A stretch of 64,000 bases of DNA from a candidate division TM6 bacterium GW2011_GWF2_43_87 (GTDB taxonomy: Bacteria; Babelota; Babeliae; Babelales; Babelaceae): the NCBI GenBank assembly GCA_001000065.1, contig LCGZ01000001.1:339499-403498 (forward strand), given 5' to 3'. Numbering within the stretch: the stretch's first letter is position 1; each line of letters starts with the position of its first letter. The notes beneath the pieces were generated by a model that was not told the origin of the DNA, did no database searches, and saw only the letters and a program-made list of their open reading frames with translations. A program made the position numbers and the translations under genes. Positions 47,804 through 57,127 of this stretch are shown piece after piece.

Positions 47804-49057
47804 CTATCTATTTCTTTTTCTATGAAAAGTTATGGCAAAATGATGAGCATAATCTCGCAATGCTATTAATAAGCGGCCCATACGAGAGGAAAGAGAAAGC
47901 ACGGTCCCTTGAGGATGCGCAGCAGAAAACAGCCGTTCTTCACGCTTTGCAAGACTTACGCATGGGGCTGGAAATACCAATGATGCTGTTGCATTTAGCT
48001 GCCCTTTGCCACCATCAATAAGAACTAAATCTGGCTTATCTTCCTCATGCCTATACCGTCTAACTACAATCTCCCTTAGGGCGGCATAGTCATCTTGGTG
48101 AGGGACTGTCTTTATAATAAAGTGCCGGAAGTTTTTTTTATCCGGAATGCCATTGGTAAATCGAACACAAGAGCCCACAAAACCGTGTCCTTGGAAGTGT
48201 GAAATGTCAAAGCAGTCTATGGTTAACGGATTTTTTTCTAGATTCAACAGAGTCTTAAGTTCATCAGCACATATTAAGTAATCTTCAGGGCCGGGTGAAA
48301 CTTGAATAACATTCTCAATTTGTGGAACATATCGCCCATAGGAAAAACGTGTTTTTAAAACATCAAACAGATGTTCAAACCGTTGTAAAAGTTCATGCAA
48401 TGACTGCGCTTGTTCAAATTCAAGCTTTGCATTATGTCCCGCTATCTGCTCCTTAAGTCGGCTTATAAAAGAATCATACTGCCCCGCCAACACATCATGG
48501 GCCAGTTCAAGACGCATTAGATAATCCGCAAGATCAAAGTCCTCACGGCATGAGCCTGTGCACCGGCCTAAATGAAAGTCTAAACAGCCGTTGGGCATTT
48601 TTTTGCCACAGATAAATAGTTTGAACATACGAAGCAAAAACTCGTAGACCATACGAGCATCTCGCCGCTGCAAAAATGGTCCAAAATATCTGCCGGGATT
48701 TTTCCTATCACGCGTACGCACTATCTCAAGCGTAGGCAAACCCTTTTTAGGTTTTGTGAAAAGAAGGTAAACAAAGGGATTTCCATTTTTTAACAGTACA
48801 TTGTAGGGGGGCTGGTACGATTGGATTAAGTGAGCCTCTAATAACAAGGCCTCAATAGGATTACGCGTTATAATATAGCCAATGTCTGAATGCTCATCCA
48901 AAAGTTGAGCAATTTTCCCATCAGAATCACGTTTTTGAAAATAAGACGCCACCCGTTTTCTAAGATCTTGTGCCTTCCCAATATACAAAATAGAACCGGC
49001 AGCATCTTTAAATACGTAGACACCGGGTAGATGCGGAATAGTAGAGGTTTCTGTCAT
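47804..49057 (-). CDS. uvrC: UvrABC system protein C, short form
   Basis: This 417-residue protein is the nuclease of nucleotide excision repair. It shows the GIY-YIG domain (PGVYVFKDAAGSILYIGKA, Arg in LRKRVASYF), the Cys-rich block CLDFHLGRCTGSC, a UVR helix pair (LEFEQAQSLHELLQRFE) and the RNase H-like domain (IDCFDISHFQGHGFVGS; LVLIDGGKGQLNA). It ends right after FAITFHRKR, where normal proteins of about 600 residues go on to a helix-hairpin-helix domain. The central part also looks shortened. It may be a Cho-like or reduced UvrC. Confidence 0.92.
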   Translation of the reverse strand: MTETSTIPHLPGVYVFKDAAGSILYIGKAQDLRKRVASYFQKRDSDGKIAQLLDEHSDIGYIITRNPIEALLLEAHLIQSYQPPYNVLLKNGNPFVYLLFTKPKKGLPTLEIVRTRDRKNPGRYFGPFLQRRDARMVYEFLLRMFKLFICGKKMPNGCLDFHLGRCTGSCREDFDLADYLMRLELAHDVLAGQYDSFISRLKEQIAGHNAKLEFEQAQSLHELLQRFEHLFDVLKTRFSYGRYVPQIENVIQVSPGPEDYLICADELKTLLNLEKNPLTIDCFDISHFQGHGFVGSCVRFTNGIPDKKNFRHFIIKTVPHQDDYAALREIVVRRYRHEEDKPDLVLIDGGKGQLNATASLVFPAPCVSLAKREERLFSAAHPQGTVLSLSSRMGRLLIALRDYAHHFAITFHRKRNR

Positions 49058-49188
49058 AGCATGGTACTCGCAAGGAGTTGGTATTTTTTATTTCTAATAT
49101 AACAGAAGTGGTTTGATTTGTAAAAAAAACCCGCTTTCTGGTACTGTATAAAGAAAATAGTTTACAAGCCGACTAAAAAGAGGTTTTT

Positions 49189-49617
49189 ATGCCTAACCTA
49201 CCGGACAAAAACTGCCGCATTGGTGTGTATGGTGTGTTAATCAAAGACAACAGAATCCTGATGGTCAAAACACAGTCAGGAGATAGGCTTGTCTACAACT
49301 TCCCCGGCGGAGGCATAGAACCCAATGAAAGTCTTGAAGATTCATTGGTGCGAGAGTGCCAAGAAGAAATTGGTGCAATAGTTACGGTTGAAAAGCTTAT
49401 TTTCTTCTCACAAAAACTGTATACGCACAGCAACTTCCCGGGCATCTGCTCGTTTTACATTTATTACGAAATTAATTGCAACGGCCCCATCGATGCAGCA
49501 AAACAAGGTGCTAAGTGGTTTGATCTTAACGCCCTGCCTCTTGATCAAATGCTTGATGCGGATTTAGAGTTTGTGCAATTTTTGAAACAAAAAAGCACAA
49601 ACTCTAGTCATTATTAA
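49189..49617 (+). CDS. Nudix hydrolase
   Basis: This 142-residue enzyme hydrolyses a nucleoside diphosphate linked to another moiety. The Nudix box reads GGGIEPNESLEDSLVRE followed by CQEEIGA, with all metal-binding glutamates present at about residues 41-64. It starts after AGAGG. No signal peptide, so cytoplasmic. The substrate cannot be assigned. It is a single gene between uvrC and a large ankyrin gene. Confidence 0.93.
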   Translation: MPNLPDKNCRIGVYGVLIKDNRILMVKTQSGDRLVYNFPGGGIEPNESLEDSLVRECQEEIGAIVTVEKLIFFSQKLYTHSNFPGICSFYIYYEINCNGPIDAAKQGAKWFDLNALPLDQMLDADLEFVQFLKQKSTNSSHY

Positions 49618-49807
49618 ACCATTCTAAATCCGCAAAAAGCCCTTAGAATCTTTAAAAAATTTTGACAATTCTAAAATATCAGCTAATCTATTTATAATAA
49701 TTTCCAACTAGATTAGCTATTTGTACTCACCCCGGCGATCTCAAAAATAATTTGAATAATATAATGTTTTAATTGATAAACAGACCTTCGTATAAAGGAT
49801 CATTACC

Positions 49808-52800
49808 ATGTCAGCCAAACGTACTATTTTATTTCTAACGCTCTGCACATTTCTCATAGGAAGCAATACGCACTGTTCAAACAGTCAGAAGAAGTACCCT
49901 TACTTCGGGCCTAGCATATCTCTTTTATGGAATGGTTATAAGCTTTACAACTGGATTAAACAACCAAAAAACCAGAATACAACCATCCACGTCTTAGGAA
50001 GGATAGAAAATACAATAGAATATGCGGTAAAAAGCAACCTCTGCAACATCCATAGCGCTTGCACCAACAATGACTCAAAATTAGTAAGTATACTTCTTGA
50101 CTCTCACGTAAATCCAAATGAAAAAGACAATGCAGGTGATACACCTCTCCATATTGCATGCAACAACAAAAACTTATCAATAGTAAAAAAACTCATCGAA
50201 GCCAATGCAAATCCAAACATCCGAAACAAATTCGGCGATACGCCCCTCCATATTGCATGCAAAAGCAAAGACTTATCAATAGTTGAAGAACTTATCAAAG
50301 CCAAAGCAGACCCGAATAAACAAAATAAAAAAGATAGAAACACCCCTCTTCATATTGCATGCGGAATTAGCGAAAATTCATCAATAGCAAAAGAACTTAT
50401 TAAAGCCAAAGCAAACCCAAACATTCGAAACAAATTAGGCAATACACCCTTACATGTCGCAAGCACAGAAGGAAACGGAGCATACATGCTCTCGGATCTC
50501 ATTAAAGCCGGCATAAAACTAAACGCACAAAACAGATTGGGTGATACAGCCCTACACCTCGCCTGCGAAAAAAACTACGGCATTACAGCCAAAGCACTCA
50601 CTAAAGCCGGTGCAAACCCTACCATAAAAAACCGATCCGGTAAAACAGCCCTTGATACTGCATTTTGCAATAAACACGTTGATATAGTCGATTTTTTAAT
50701 CCAGGACAACAGCAGAGCAGAAGCAGATTTTGTAAGATCTCTCACCGAGTTTCAGACCAACTTTGATAAAAATTCTTCGCTTCATACCGCATACGAAAAA
50801 GGTTGCATGAGTGTAATCAGAGCACTTTTTAAAGCCGGCGTCACATTTAACGCATACAAATATTGGAGGCCTCAACTATCTCTTCTTTCCCCAGAAAAGC
50901 GACGGATCCTTATAGAGTCAATAGTTCCGTTTAAAACCAATGCCAAAAACAAAAACTCTAACTACCCTGTTATTGCATCTCAAATGATAAATCTTCTGCA
51001 CGAAACTCCAATTTACAAACCTGCTCAGATCATCCCCTTGTTAAAACGAGCTATTAAACAATACAAGGGACAAAATGTTCATACCAGACTTGTAATTACT
51101 CCTCAACTTACAAAGCAGTTAGATCTTCTCCAACTCGCGCTAGACCCCTCTGACAAACAGTTAGCAAAGGATACGCGATACTTCTACAATAACCTTGGAA
51201 AATTTTGTGAATTTCTTAAGAAAAAGATGAAAAACAGACAAGGATATCCTAAGAACGATATAAACATCTACTTTGGAAACGGGCCCAAACCCAAACCTAA
51301 CCACAACCCTACTGTCTCTTTTGAAGAACTAGATATAGTTGCGCCCGTTAACACGAACCAGAATAAGCCCCTACATAATATCAATACCTTCACACAATCC
51401 AATCTCCACATCGCCTGCGAAAAAGGCGACATAACCCTCGTCACCTCACTCCTAAAGCACCCATCCTACTCACCTGATGAAAAAAATTCGTCTGGAGAGA
51501 CACCCCTCCAGCTAGCCTGCAAAAACGGACATATAGAAATTGTCAAACTTCTCATTAAATTCGGTGCGACGAATCCAAACAACAAAGACAATGCAGGTAA
51601 AACTCCTCTTCATCTGGCCTGTGCGAATAATCACATAGCAATAGTTGAAGAACTTATCAAGGCTAAAGCTAAGCTCAATGAAAAAGATCGCGCAGAGGCC
51701 CCCTTTTATGGAGGAGAAACTCCTCTTCATATTGCATGCGACAAAGGACACCTAGCTATTGTTAAAAAACTTATAAAAGCTGGCGCGGACCTGAACACAA
51801 CAGAGAAATACAAAGAAACTCCCCTTTTTAAAGCCAGTTGGAATGGCCATGTGAAAATTGTAAAGATGCTTTTAAAAGCTGGTGCCGACAAAGAACTAGC
51901 AGATTCAACAGGACGCACTCCTCTATGCGTGGCGTGCGCTCAGGATCATTTAAACATTGTTGAACTGCTTTTGAACGCCGGAGCCAATCCAAACGCATCC
52001 TACATGCATGGTTCCCCGCTTCACAGCGCTATTGACAATCCAAAGATTCTGAAAACTCTTTTAAACGCTGGCGCTAGCAGAACGATGGAAGGTGGAATGT
52101 TTGGCACACCGCTTCACTGGGCCTGCGGAAATGATAGCAATTTAGAAGCCGTTAAAATCCTAATCAACACCTCTGGTCCAGGATCATTATTTGAATTCTC
52201 TAGAAATTTTATTACAGGTCTCAATCTCCAAAAATCTTATGAACAAGAAACAGCGCTATATCATGCTTGCTTAAGCAATTGCCCAAAAATTGTAGCAGTT
52301 CTTCTCGAAGCTGGCGCCGACCCAAATATCCCAGAGAGCAGTGGATACACCCCTTTATACTGGGCTTGCTGGCACAACAATTTAGACATCATTGACGGAC
52401 TTATCTCCGCCGGGGCAGACTTAAACGCCGCAAATAAATATAGCACAACTCCCCTTCTAATGGCCTGTGAAAATGGTCAGCTAGAAGCAGTTAATAGACT
52501 TATTAAAGCAAAAGCCAAACTCAACTCAGTAAATAAAAAAAAGCAAACATCAGTTGAATTGGCGCTTCTTAAAGACCGCCTTGATATTGTCAAAGTACTC
52601 GCCGAAGCTGGTGCAACTCTTGATATTTCTAATTCACAAGGGGAAACCATTCTGCACAGAGCCTGTGAAAAAGGAAATATTGACCTTGTTGATACGCTTA
52701 TTGAGACAAACGTAAACCTAAATAAAACAGACGAAAAAGGCCAAACACCACTCCACAAGGCTTGCATTAATGGGCATCTCAATATCGTTAACGTACTTAT

Positions 52801-52936
52801 CGAATCTGGCGACGTTAAGCTCAATGTAAACGATTTTAAGGGATTCACGGCCTACGACTATGCAACCAACTGTGAAATACGCGGTGCTCTTATAGCAGCT
52901 GGCGCTAAAACCGTACACCCCTATCAAAAAATATAA
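49808..52936 (+). CDS. Very large secreted ankyrin-repeat protein
   Basis: This 1042-residue protein has AAGGAT before the ATG and a signal peptide (ILFLTLCTFLIGSNTHC). It has two ankyrin blocks: residues 85-300 (about six repeats) and 530-1040 (about fifteen), for example GDTPLHIACNNKNLSIVKKL and GQTPLHKACINGHLNIVNVL. Between them lies a 220-residue non-repeat, helical insert. Several neighbouring repeats are nearly identical at DNA level (around 50140-50420), a sign of recent repeat expansion. An intrinsic terminator follows at 52991. Confidence 0.92.
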   Translation: MSAKRTILFLTLCTFLIGSNTHCSNSQKKYPYFGPSISLLWNGYKLYNWIKQPKNQNTTIHVLGRIENTIEYAVKSNLCNIHSACTNNDSKLVSILLDSHVNPNEKDNAGDTPLHIACNNKNLSIVKKLIEANANPNIRNKFGDTPLHIACKSKDLSIVEELIKAKADPNKQNKKDRNTPLHIACGISENSSIAKELIKAKANPNIRNKLGNTPLHVASTEGNGAYMLSDLIKAGIKLNAQNRLGDTALHLACEKNYGITAKALTKAGANPTIKNRSGKTALDTAFCNKHVDIVDFLIQDNSRAEADFVRSLTEFQTNFDKNSSLHTAYEKGCMSVIRALFKAGVTFNAYKYWRPQLSLLSPEKRRILIESIVPFKTNAKNKNSNYPVIASQMINLLHETPIYKPAQIIPLLKRAIKQYKGQNVHTRLVITPQLTKQLDLLQLALDPSDKQLAKDTRYFYNNLGKFCEFLKKKMKNRQGYPKNDINIYFGNGPKPKPNHNPTVSFEELDIVAPVNTNQNKPLHNINTFTQSNLHIACEKGDITLVTSLLKHPSYSPDEKNSSGETPLQLACKNGHIEIVKLLIKFGATNPNNKDNAGKTPLHLACANNHIAIVEELIKAKAKLNEKDRAEAPFYGGETPLHIACDKGHLAIVKKLIKAGADLNTTEKYKETPLFKASWNGHVKIVKMLLKAGADKELADSTGRTPLCVACAQDHLNIVELLLNAGANPNASYMHGSPLHSAIDNPKILKTLLNAGASRTMEGGMFGTPLHWACGNDSNLEAVKILINTSGPGSLFEFSRNFITGLNLQKSYEQETALYHACLSNCPKIVAVLLEAGADPNIPESSGYTPLYWACWHNNLDIIDGLISAGADLNAANKYSTTPLLMACENGQLEAVNRLIKAKAKLNSVNKKKQTSVELALLKDRLDIVKVLAEAGATLDISNSQGETILHRACEKGNIDLVDTLIETNVNLNKTDEKGQTPLHKACINGHLNIVNVLIESGDVKLNVNDFKGFTAYDYATNCEIRGALIAAGAKTVHPYQKI

Positions 52937-52990
52937 CGGTCTAGAATATTAGACTAAAAGAAATTGCATAACTAGGAATACAACTACCTT

Positions 52991-53034
52991 ACCACCCTGT
53001 AAAAGACCTCTGATTAAGCCTTTTACAGGGCGGT
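52991..53034 (+). terminator. Intrinsic terminator after the 1042-residue ankyrin gene
   Basis: CCCTGTAAAAG (52995-53005) pairs perfectly with CTTTTACAGGG (53020-53030), extended by ACC/GGT outside one mismatch. AAAATTTTT follows. The remaining gap to 53289 shows no convincing gene; a short minus-strand stretch (NGDLWESLNDLIEIMKDFGI) may be a relic. Confidence 0.8.
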
Positions 53035-53289
53035 AAAATTTTTAAATTTTACGTCTCAAACAAGAACACGATTAACCATCCACCACCTAAGCACAATCGA
53101 TGGTTTGCAAAAGCAATCTGAACCCGTGCTATTTCTCTATGCCAAAATCCTTCATAATTTCAATCAGGTCGTTCAAGCTCTCCCACAAATCGCCATTAGT
53201 ACTGCAATGAAACTAACGCCCGTATTGCATTAGCGCGCGAGCTTGTGTAGGTTAAACAAAACCGCACTTTTATAAACCAGAGGACCTCT

Positions 53290-54087
53290 ATGAACATCTA
53301 TTTAACTCTTGTCAGTCATACTATTATCTGCTTAAACGTTCTGTTGTGCGGTAGCAAAGCCCTTTCATGCCCCTTAAATGAAGACTGGAACACCCCCATG
53401 TGTGCATCCATTAATACTCTTGGAAAGACCGTAATTAAAAACACAACATATTCTGAATCTATCTGGACCGTAGGATCAGTAGTGATTGAAAAATCAACTA
53501 TAGACGGCTCCGTTAAAGCGGGAGGTAAATGCTCCATTGAAGATTCCGTAGTAACCGGTTCTATCACAACAACGGGCTCTACAACCATAACAAATTCTAC
53601 TCTTAAAAAAGACATAGATGTTACAGGCAGCCTTGTATTAACCAGATCCCAAGTAGAAGGTCTTATTGTGGTGAATGGTACATTTAATGCAGAACAAATT
53701 TCAGCACAAGATCTTGATATCATGGGTCGCACTACGATTGACAAAGGCTCTATAAAAGCTTGTTTGCGAGTTATTGGAGCACTTACTATTTCAAATTCAT
53801 CTATGCAATCACTTGATGTGACTGGAGATGAAAGCACATTAAGAAATGTTTCGATCGAAACGCTAAAAATTCGACGCAGTCCCCATCACTCCCATGGTGT
53901 TACAGGCTGGGTTGGAAGTGCATTTTGCAGGCTATTCCCCTATAAAGATGAACTTACGATTGTAGTAGAAGGAGCGAGTGTTATTAAAAACATTACGTTC
54001 GAATCTGAGAACGGCCGCGTGATTATTAAGGGAAACAGTGTGGTAATAGACCACGTAACAGGCGGAACCATTTATCGTCAACAGTAA
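53290..54087 (+). CDS. Secreted beta-helix-like repeat protein
   Basis: This 265-residue protein has GAGGA before the ATG and a signal peptide (YLTLVSHTIICLNVLLCGSKA). The mature part is a run of short beta strands with G/S/T turns every 8 to 10 residues (GSVVIEKSTIDGSVKAGGK; SVVTGSITTTGSTTITNST; DIDVTGSLVLTRSQVEG), like right-handed beta-helices or exported bactofilin-like proteins. No catalytic motif is visible. Pieces of a second copy lie at 56930-57022. It could be surface-exposed or structural. Confidence 0.75.
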   Translation: MNIYLTLVSHTIICLNVLLCGSKALSCPLNEDWNTPMCASINTLGKTVIKNTTYSESIWTVGSVVIEKSTIDGSVKAGGKCSIEDSVVTGSITTTGSTTITNSTLKKDIDVTGSLVLTRSQVEGLIVVNGTFNAEQISAQDLDIMGRTTIDKGSIKACLRVIGALTISNSSMQSLDVTGDESTLRNVSIETLKIRRSPHHSHGVTGWVGSAFCRLFPYKDELTIVVEGASVIKNITFESENGRVIIKGNSVVIDHVTGGTIYRQQ

Positions 54088-54470
54088 ACCGCATAACACC
54101 ACTCAATAAACCCAGGCAGAGCTATACTCACTAGTCCAGTCAGTTGAGGAATCTCTTCCCACCTATTAACAGTACACTGTCCTTATGAGAACCAGAAATG
54201 GCTTACCGCACAAAATAGTATTAACACATTTGCAACGTTTTTTATCCTAATTACCACCTACGTTCTGCCAAAAAAAGCACGTGCTACCTTTTCCAAAATG
54301 CACCCTAAATACAATCAAAACAGCGTGGGATAAAGAGGATCCTCTAAACAGAATTTAATCCAAAGAGTAAAAACTCTTCCTTTCCCCAATCCCCTACTGC
54401 TACGCTTAAGATAAGTAAAAACTTTCTGTGTAGTTAAAAATGGGCCTTAAGCCTGGATGAGGGAAATAAC
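54088..54470. other. 383-base intergenic region with relic sequence
   Basis: No complete gene is seen. At 54312-54334 it carries a 23-base sequence (CAATCAAAACAGCGTGGGAT plus three bases) identical to 56910-56932, the end of the gene at 55810. A small hairpin AAGAGT/ACTCTT lies at 54363-54378. The region is evidently made of rearranged pieces. Confidence 0.65.
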
Positions 54471-55643
54471 ATGCTTCAACTATTTCTAGCCGCTGCATTA
54501 TTGCTGTGCGGCGCCTACATAAACGCTAATGACCCTGAGATTGAATCTCTAGCGCGAGCTCTTAAGGCCATTGCAACGGGGGCTGAGCAACCAATTCATG
54601 GAGGCCATCTTAGTTTTCCAGAGCAGGAAAAGTTGGATCAGGAGCTTTTGAAAACGACGAGCAAGGTAGATATTTCAGTAGAAGACATAAAAAAATTGCT
54701 TGATAAAGGCGCTAATGTTAACGCAAAAGATCTAGATGATTGGACTCCCCTGATAAAGGTGTGTTTTCAAAACAACTTTGAGGTAGCAAAACTCCTAATA
54801 GAAAAAGGCGCAAATGTAAACGCAAAAAATCTAAATAACCAGACTCCCCTGCTAGAAGCCTGTTTCCATTACAACTTTAAGCTAGTAAAGCTTCTTATTG
54901 AAAACAGCGCAAATGTAAACGCAAAAAATAACCAAAACAAGACCCCGCTCGACATCGCAATAAAAACAATGAATCACCCTAGAAGCTCAAAGGCTTCCCA
55001 ATATATCCCTCTGATAAGGCTTCTAGTTGAAAATGGAGCATCCCTATTTACAATATCAGGTGGCGCCACATCCCCGTGGGAGACGATTTCCCCAGAGAGC
55101 CACCAAGAGTTTATAGACGAAACAAAAAAGGACTACCAAAATAGAGCCGACCTTCTTCTCTCCCTCTTCCCCCTCAAACTAAGCCCTACCGATAAGGTTT
55201 ACCGCCCCTTCTTTAAACACGTTGTTTCCTTATTTGCTAAATCAATGACCAATTCAATCGATTCAGCAACACTAAGCGAAAAGCAAATGAAGAAACTCTT
55301 GAAATTTCAAGCCGTGCTTACACTGGCCAACAGAAAAACGATCATCTCGATAATCCAAAAGCTTATCAAACTCCTTTATCTGGGCAAACAGAAGTTTATG
55401 GAAGAACTCACCTTTGCAAAGAAAGACACAATCGGATTTACGGACGAAGAACGTGGAATGTGCCAAAGATTATTCACAGATGACTCCCCTCTTTTAAACT
55501 TCATCATCTCCCATAGCCCTGGCTACACTTACTTCTCCAAAAATCTTAAAAACATCATGCCAGAGCCTGTAGAGAAAAAGGGCAAGAAAAAGAAGCCATA
55601 CGAGGACATAAAAATCTTCTTCAAAAAATTTTACGAAAAATAA
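54471..55643 (+). CDS. Secreted ankyrin-repeat protein with a large C-terminal domain
   Basis: This 390-residue protein has GAGGG before the ATG and a signal peptide (LFLAAALLLCGAYINA). Four ankyrin repeats span residues 60-190 (NVNAKDLDDWTPLIKVCFQN; GANVNAKNLNNQTPLLEACF). The C-terminal 200 residues are helical, basic at the end (KKGKKKKPYED), and not recognised. Its region after the signal resembles that of the gene at 6975, suggesting paralogy. It is probably exported. Confidence 0.87.
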   Translation: MLQLFLAAALLLCGAYINANDPEIESLARALKAIATGAEQPIHGGHLSFPEQEKLDQELLKTTSKVDISVEDIKKLLDKGANVNAKDLDDWTPLIKVCFQNNFEVAKLLIEKGANVNAKNLNNQTPLLEACFHYNFKLVKLLIENSANVNAKNNQNKTPLDIAIKTMNHPRSSKASQYIPLIRLLVENGASLFTISGGATSPWETISPESHQEFIDETKKDYQNRADLLLSLFPLKLSPTDKVYRPFFKHVVSLFAKSMTNSIDSATLSEKQMKKLLKFQAVLTLANRKTIISIIQKLIKLLYLGKQKFMEELTFAKKDTIGFTDEERGMCQRLFTDDSPLLNFIISHSPGYTYFSKNLKNIMPEPVEKKGKKKKPYEDIKIFFKKFYEK

Positions 55644-55809
55644 AATTTAAGAATCCGATCATTGTACCCCAGTTTTTTCTTCACGCTAACTCGACTTCGC
55701 CTCCGTTTCTTCGCGCTTTAATTTAAAACTTGATCTATTTGTCAAATTTGATAAATTAAAATCAACCAGAAAATAACCTACCAAAACCAAAGAAAATCAG
55801 AGACTTTTT

Positions 55810-56931
55810 ATGAAAAAATATTCTTTACTCCTATTACCCACGTTACTATTGCTTGCCAAAACAGATGTGCACTGCATGGAAAATATCAATAATACCCTTA
55901 ACAATGACCCCAACCAAAACCAAGTCCCCCCGTTTGCCGAGTTGATAAAGCGCCTAGAGGAATTGCAGACTACATCCACAACTACAAATATCACCACTAA
56001 CCAGCCCCAAAACGCCTTTAAAACAACTCCACAAAACAATAAACTTCCCTCTATCTGGGAGCTTTTTCCCGTTAACATAACGCAACAGAATAAAGATACG
56101 CAACCGCAGAAACGGGGTGAAAAACGCAAGGAAATCGAAGAGCAAAAAAAGAATCAACCTGACATCCAACCTTCGGAAAAAAAGCGAAATACTTCCCAGC
56201 TAATTAATCAAATCCCCACGGGCTTAAGTTCTAGCTCCTCATCGACAACAAACAACGGATGGACAGGACACTCTCCCGCATACTGGAATGAAAAAAGGTG
56301 GAGCTACTGTTGTTTAATCAGCAAAAAGGCACAAATCATTGCAGCCCTTCTTGAGGACGCAGGAACTTCCGAAGAAATGCTGAATAAAATAAAGAGCATG
56401 CTCACTTTAGTAATAAAACGCCCAAAGACTTCGCTCAAATGGTTCTTCAATCCCACAGAAAAATTAAAAGACTCTGTTATACAACAAGCAATTAACAAAA
56501 ATAGCACTACGGGGCTTGTTCACCTGAAATTTATTTTAAACCTTTTAAACGCCAAAATTCATTCTTTAGCACACTTCTCAAACCAAATAAAAAACTACCA
56601 ATTTCTAAGCAAAAAACTGAAAAAGTGCACAACTAATAACGCAACGCTTGAGTGTTCAAAGCTAATAAACGACGTCACAACCGCCATAGAAAATATCTCA
56701 ACAAAATTGACTCCCCAAAAAGGAGCTTCCCTTGTTTTTAAAGTGCTTAATCAACTTCTTAATGTTCCAACCCAACAGACTAACCAACTACTTGTCATTC
56801 CACAACCACAAAACCACACGCAGACCAGTAGCTCCACAACTCCGCCTATCACCATTACGACCATAACTCACCTGCAAAAGATACAACAAACCCAACAATC
56901 GACATCAAGCAATCAAAACAGCGTGGGATAA
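55810..56931 (+). CDS. Secreted low-complexity protein, distant KRTFSQFS relative
   Basis: This 373-residue protein has a signal peptide (SLLLLPTLLLLAKTDVHC), a Pro/Gln/Asn/Thr-rich region, a basic patch with SEKKRNTSQLINQ (compare SKKRTFSQFS), a helical domain at residues 170-310 and another Gln/Thr-rich tail. The layout is the same as in the genes at 19213, 26888 and 29472, but sequence similarity is weak. The ribosome site is poor. The last 23 bases are repeated at 54312. The function is unknown. Confidence 0.7.
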   Translation: MKKYSLLLLPTLLLLAKTDVHCMENINNTLNNDPNQNQVPPFAELIKRLEELQTTSTTTNITTNQPQNAFKTTPQNNKLPSIWELFPVNITQQNKDTQPQKRGEKRKEIEEQKKNQPDIQPSEKKRNTSQLINQIPTGLSSSSSSTTNNGWTGHSPAYWNEKRWSYCCLISKKAQIIAALLEDAGTSEEMLNKIKSMLTLVIKRPKTSLKWFFNPTEKLKDSVIQQAINKNSTTGLVHLKFILNLLNAKIHSLAHFSNQIKNYQFLSKKLKKCTTNNATLECSKLINDVTTAIENISTKLTPQKGASLVFKVLNQLLNVPTQQTNQLLVIPQPQNHTQTSSSTTPPITITTITHLQKIQQTQQSTSSNQNSVG

Positions 56932-57022
56932 AAAAGACATAGATGTTACAGGAAGCCTTGTGTTAAACAGATCCCAAGTAGAGGGTCTTGATTAGCTGCG
57001 AAACCATTTATCGTCAACAGTA
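56930..57022 (+). pseudogene. Collapsed relic of the beta-helix gene
   Basis: Bases 56930-56991 match 53605-53666 inside the beta-helix gene with only a few differences. After about 10 bases, 57002-57022 is identical to its 3' end (54066-54086). About 400 bases between these parts are missing. This is a duplicated copy reduced by internal deletion. Confidence 0.88.
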
Positions 57023-57127
57023 CCGTGGCAGCAACAGGTATTTAAAACTTTACCTTCAGTACAATTTCCATTACCCTATGGCAAAAGAATCAATCCATTA
57101 TTCTTGCTTTCGAAAAGGTATAGGTAA

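Noticed and set aside
53145..53225. Short minus-strand stretch reading NGDLWESLNDLIEIMKDFGI
   Set aside because: Only about 25 residues, no start or partner; too short to call a gene or assign a family.
53316..53837. 173-codon minus-strand frame opposite the beta-helix gene
   Set aside because: The plus-strand frame has a ribosome site, signal peptide and regular beta repeats; the antisense frame has none.
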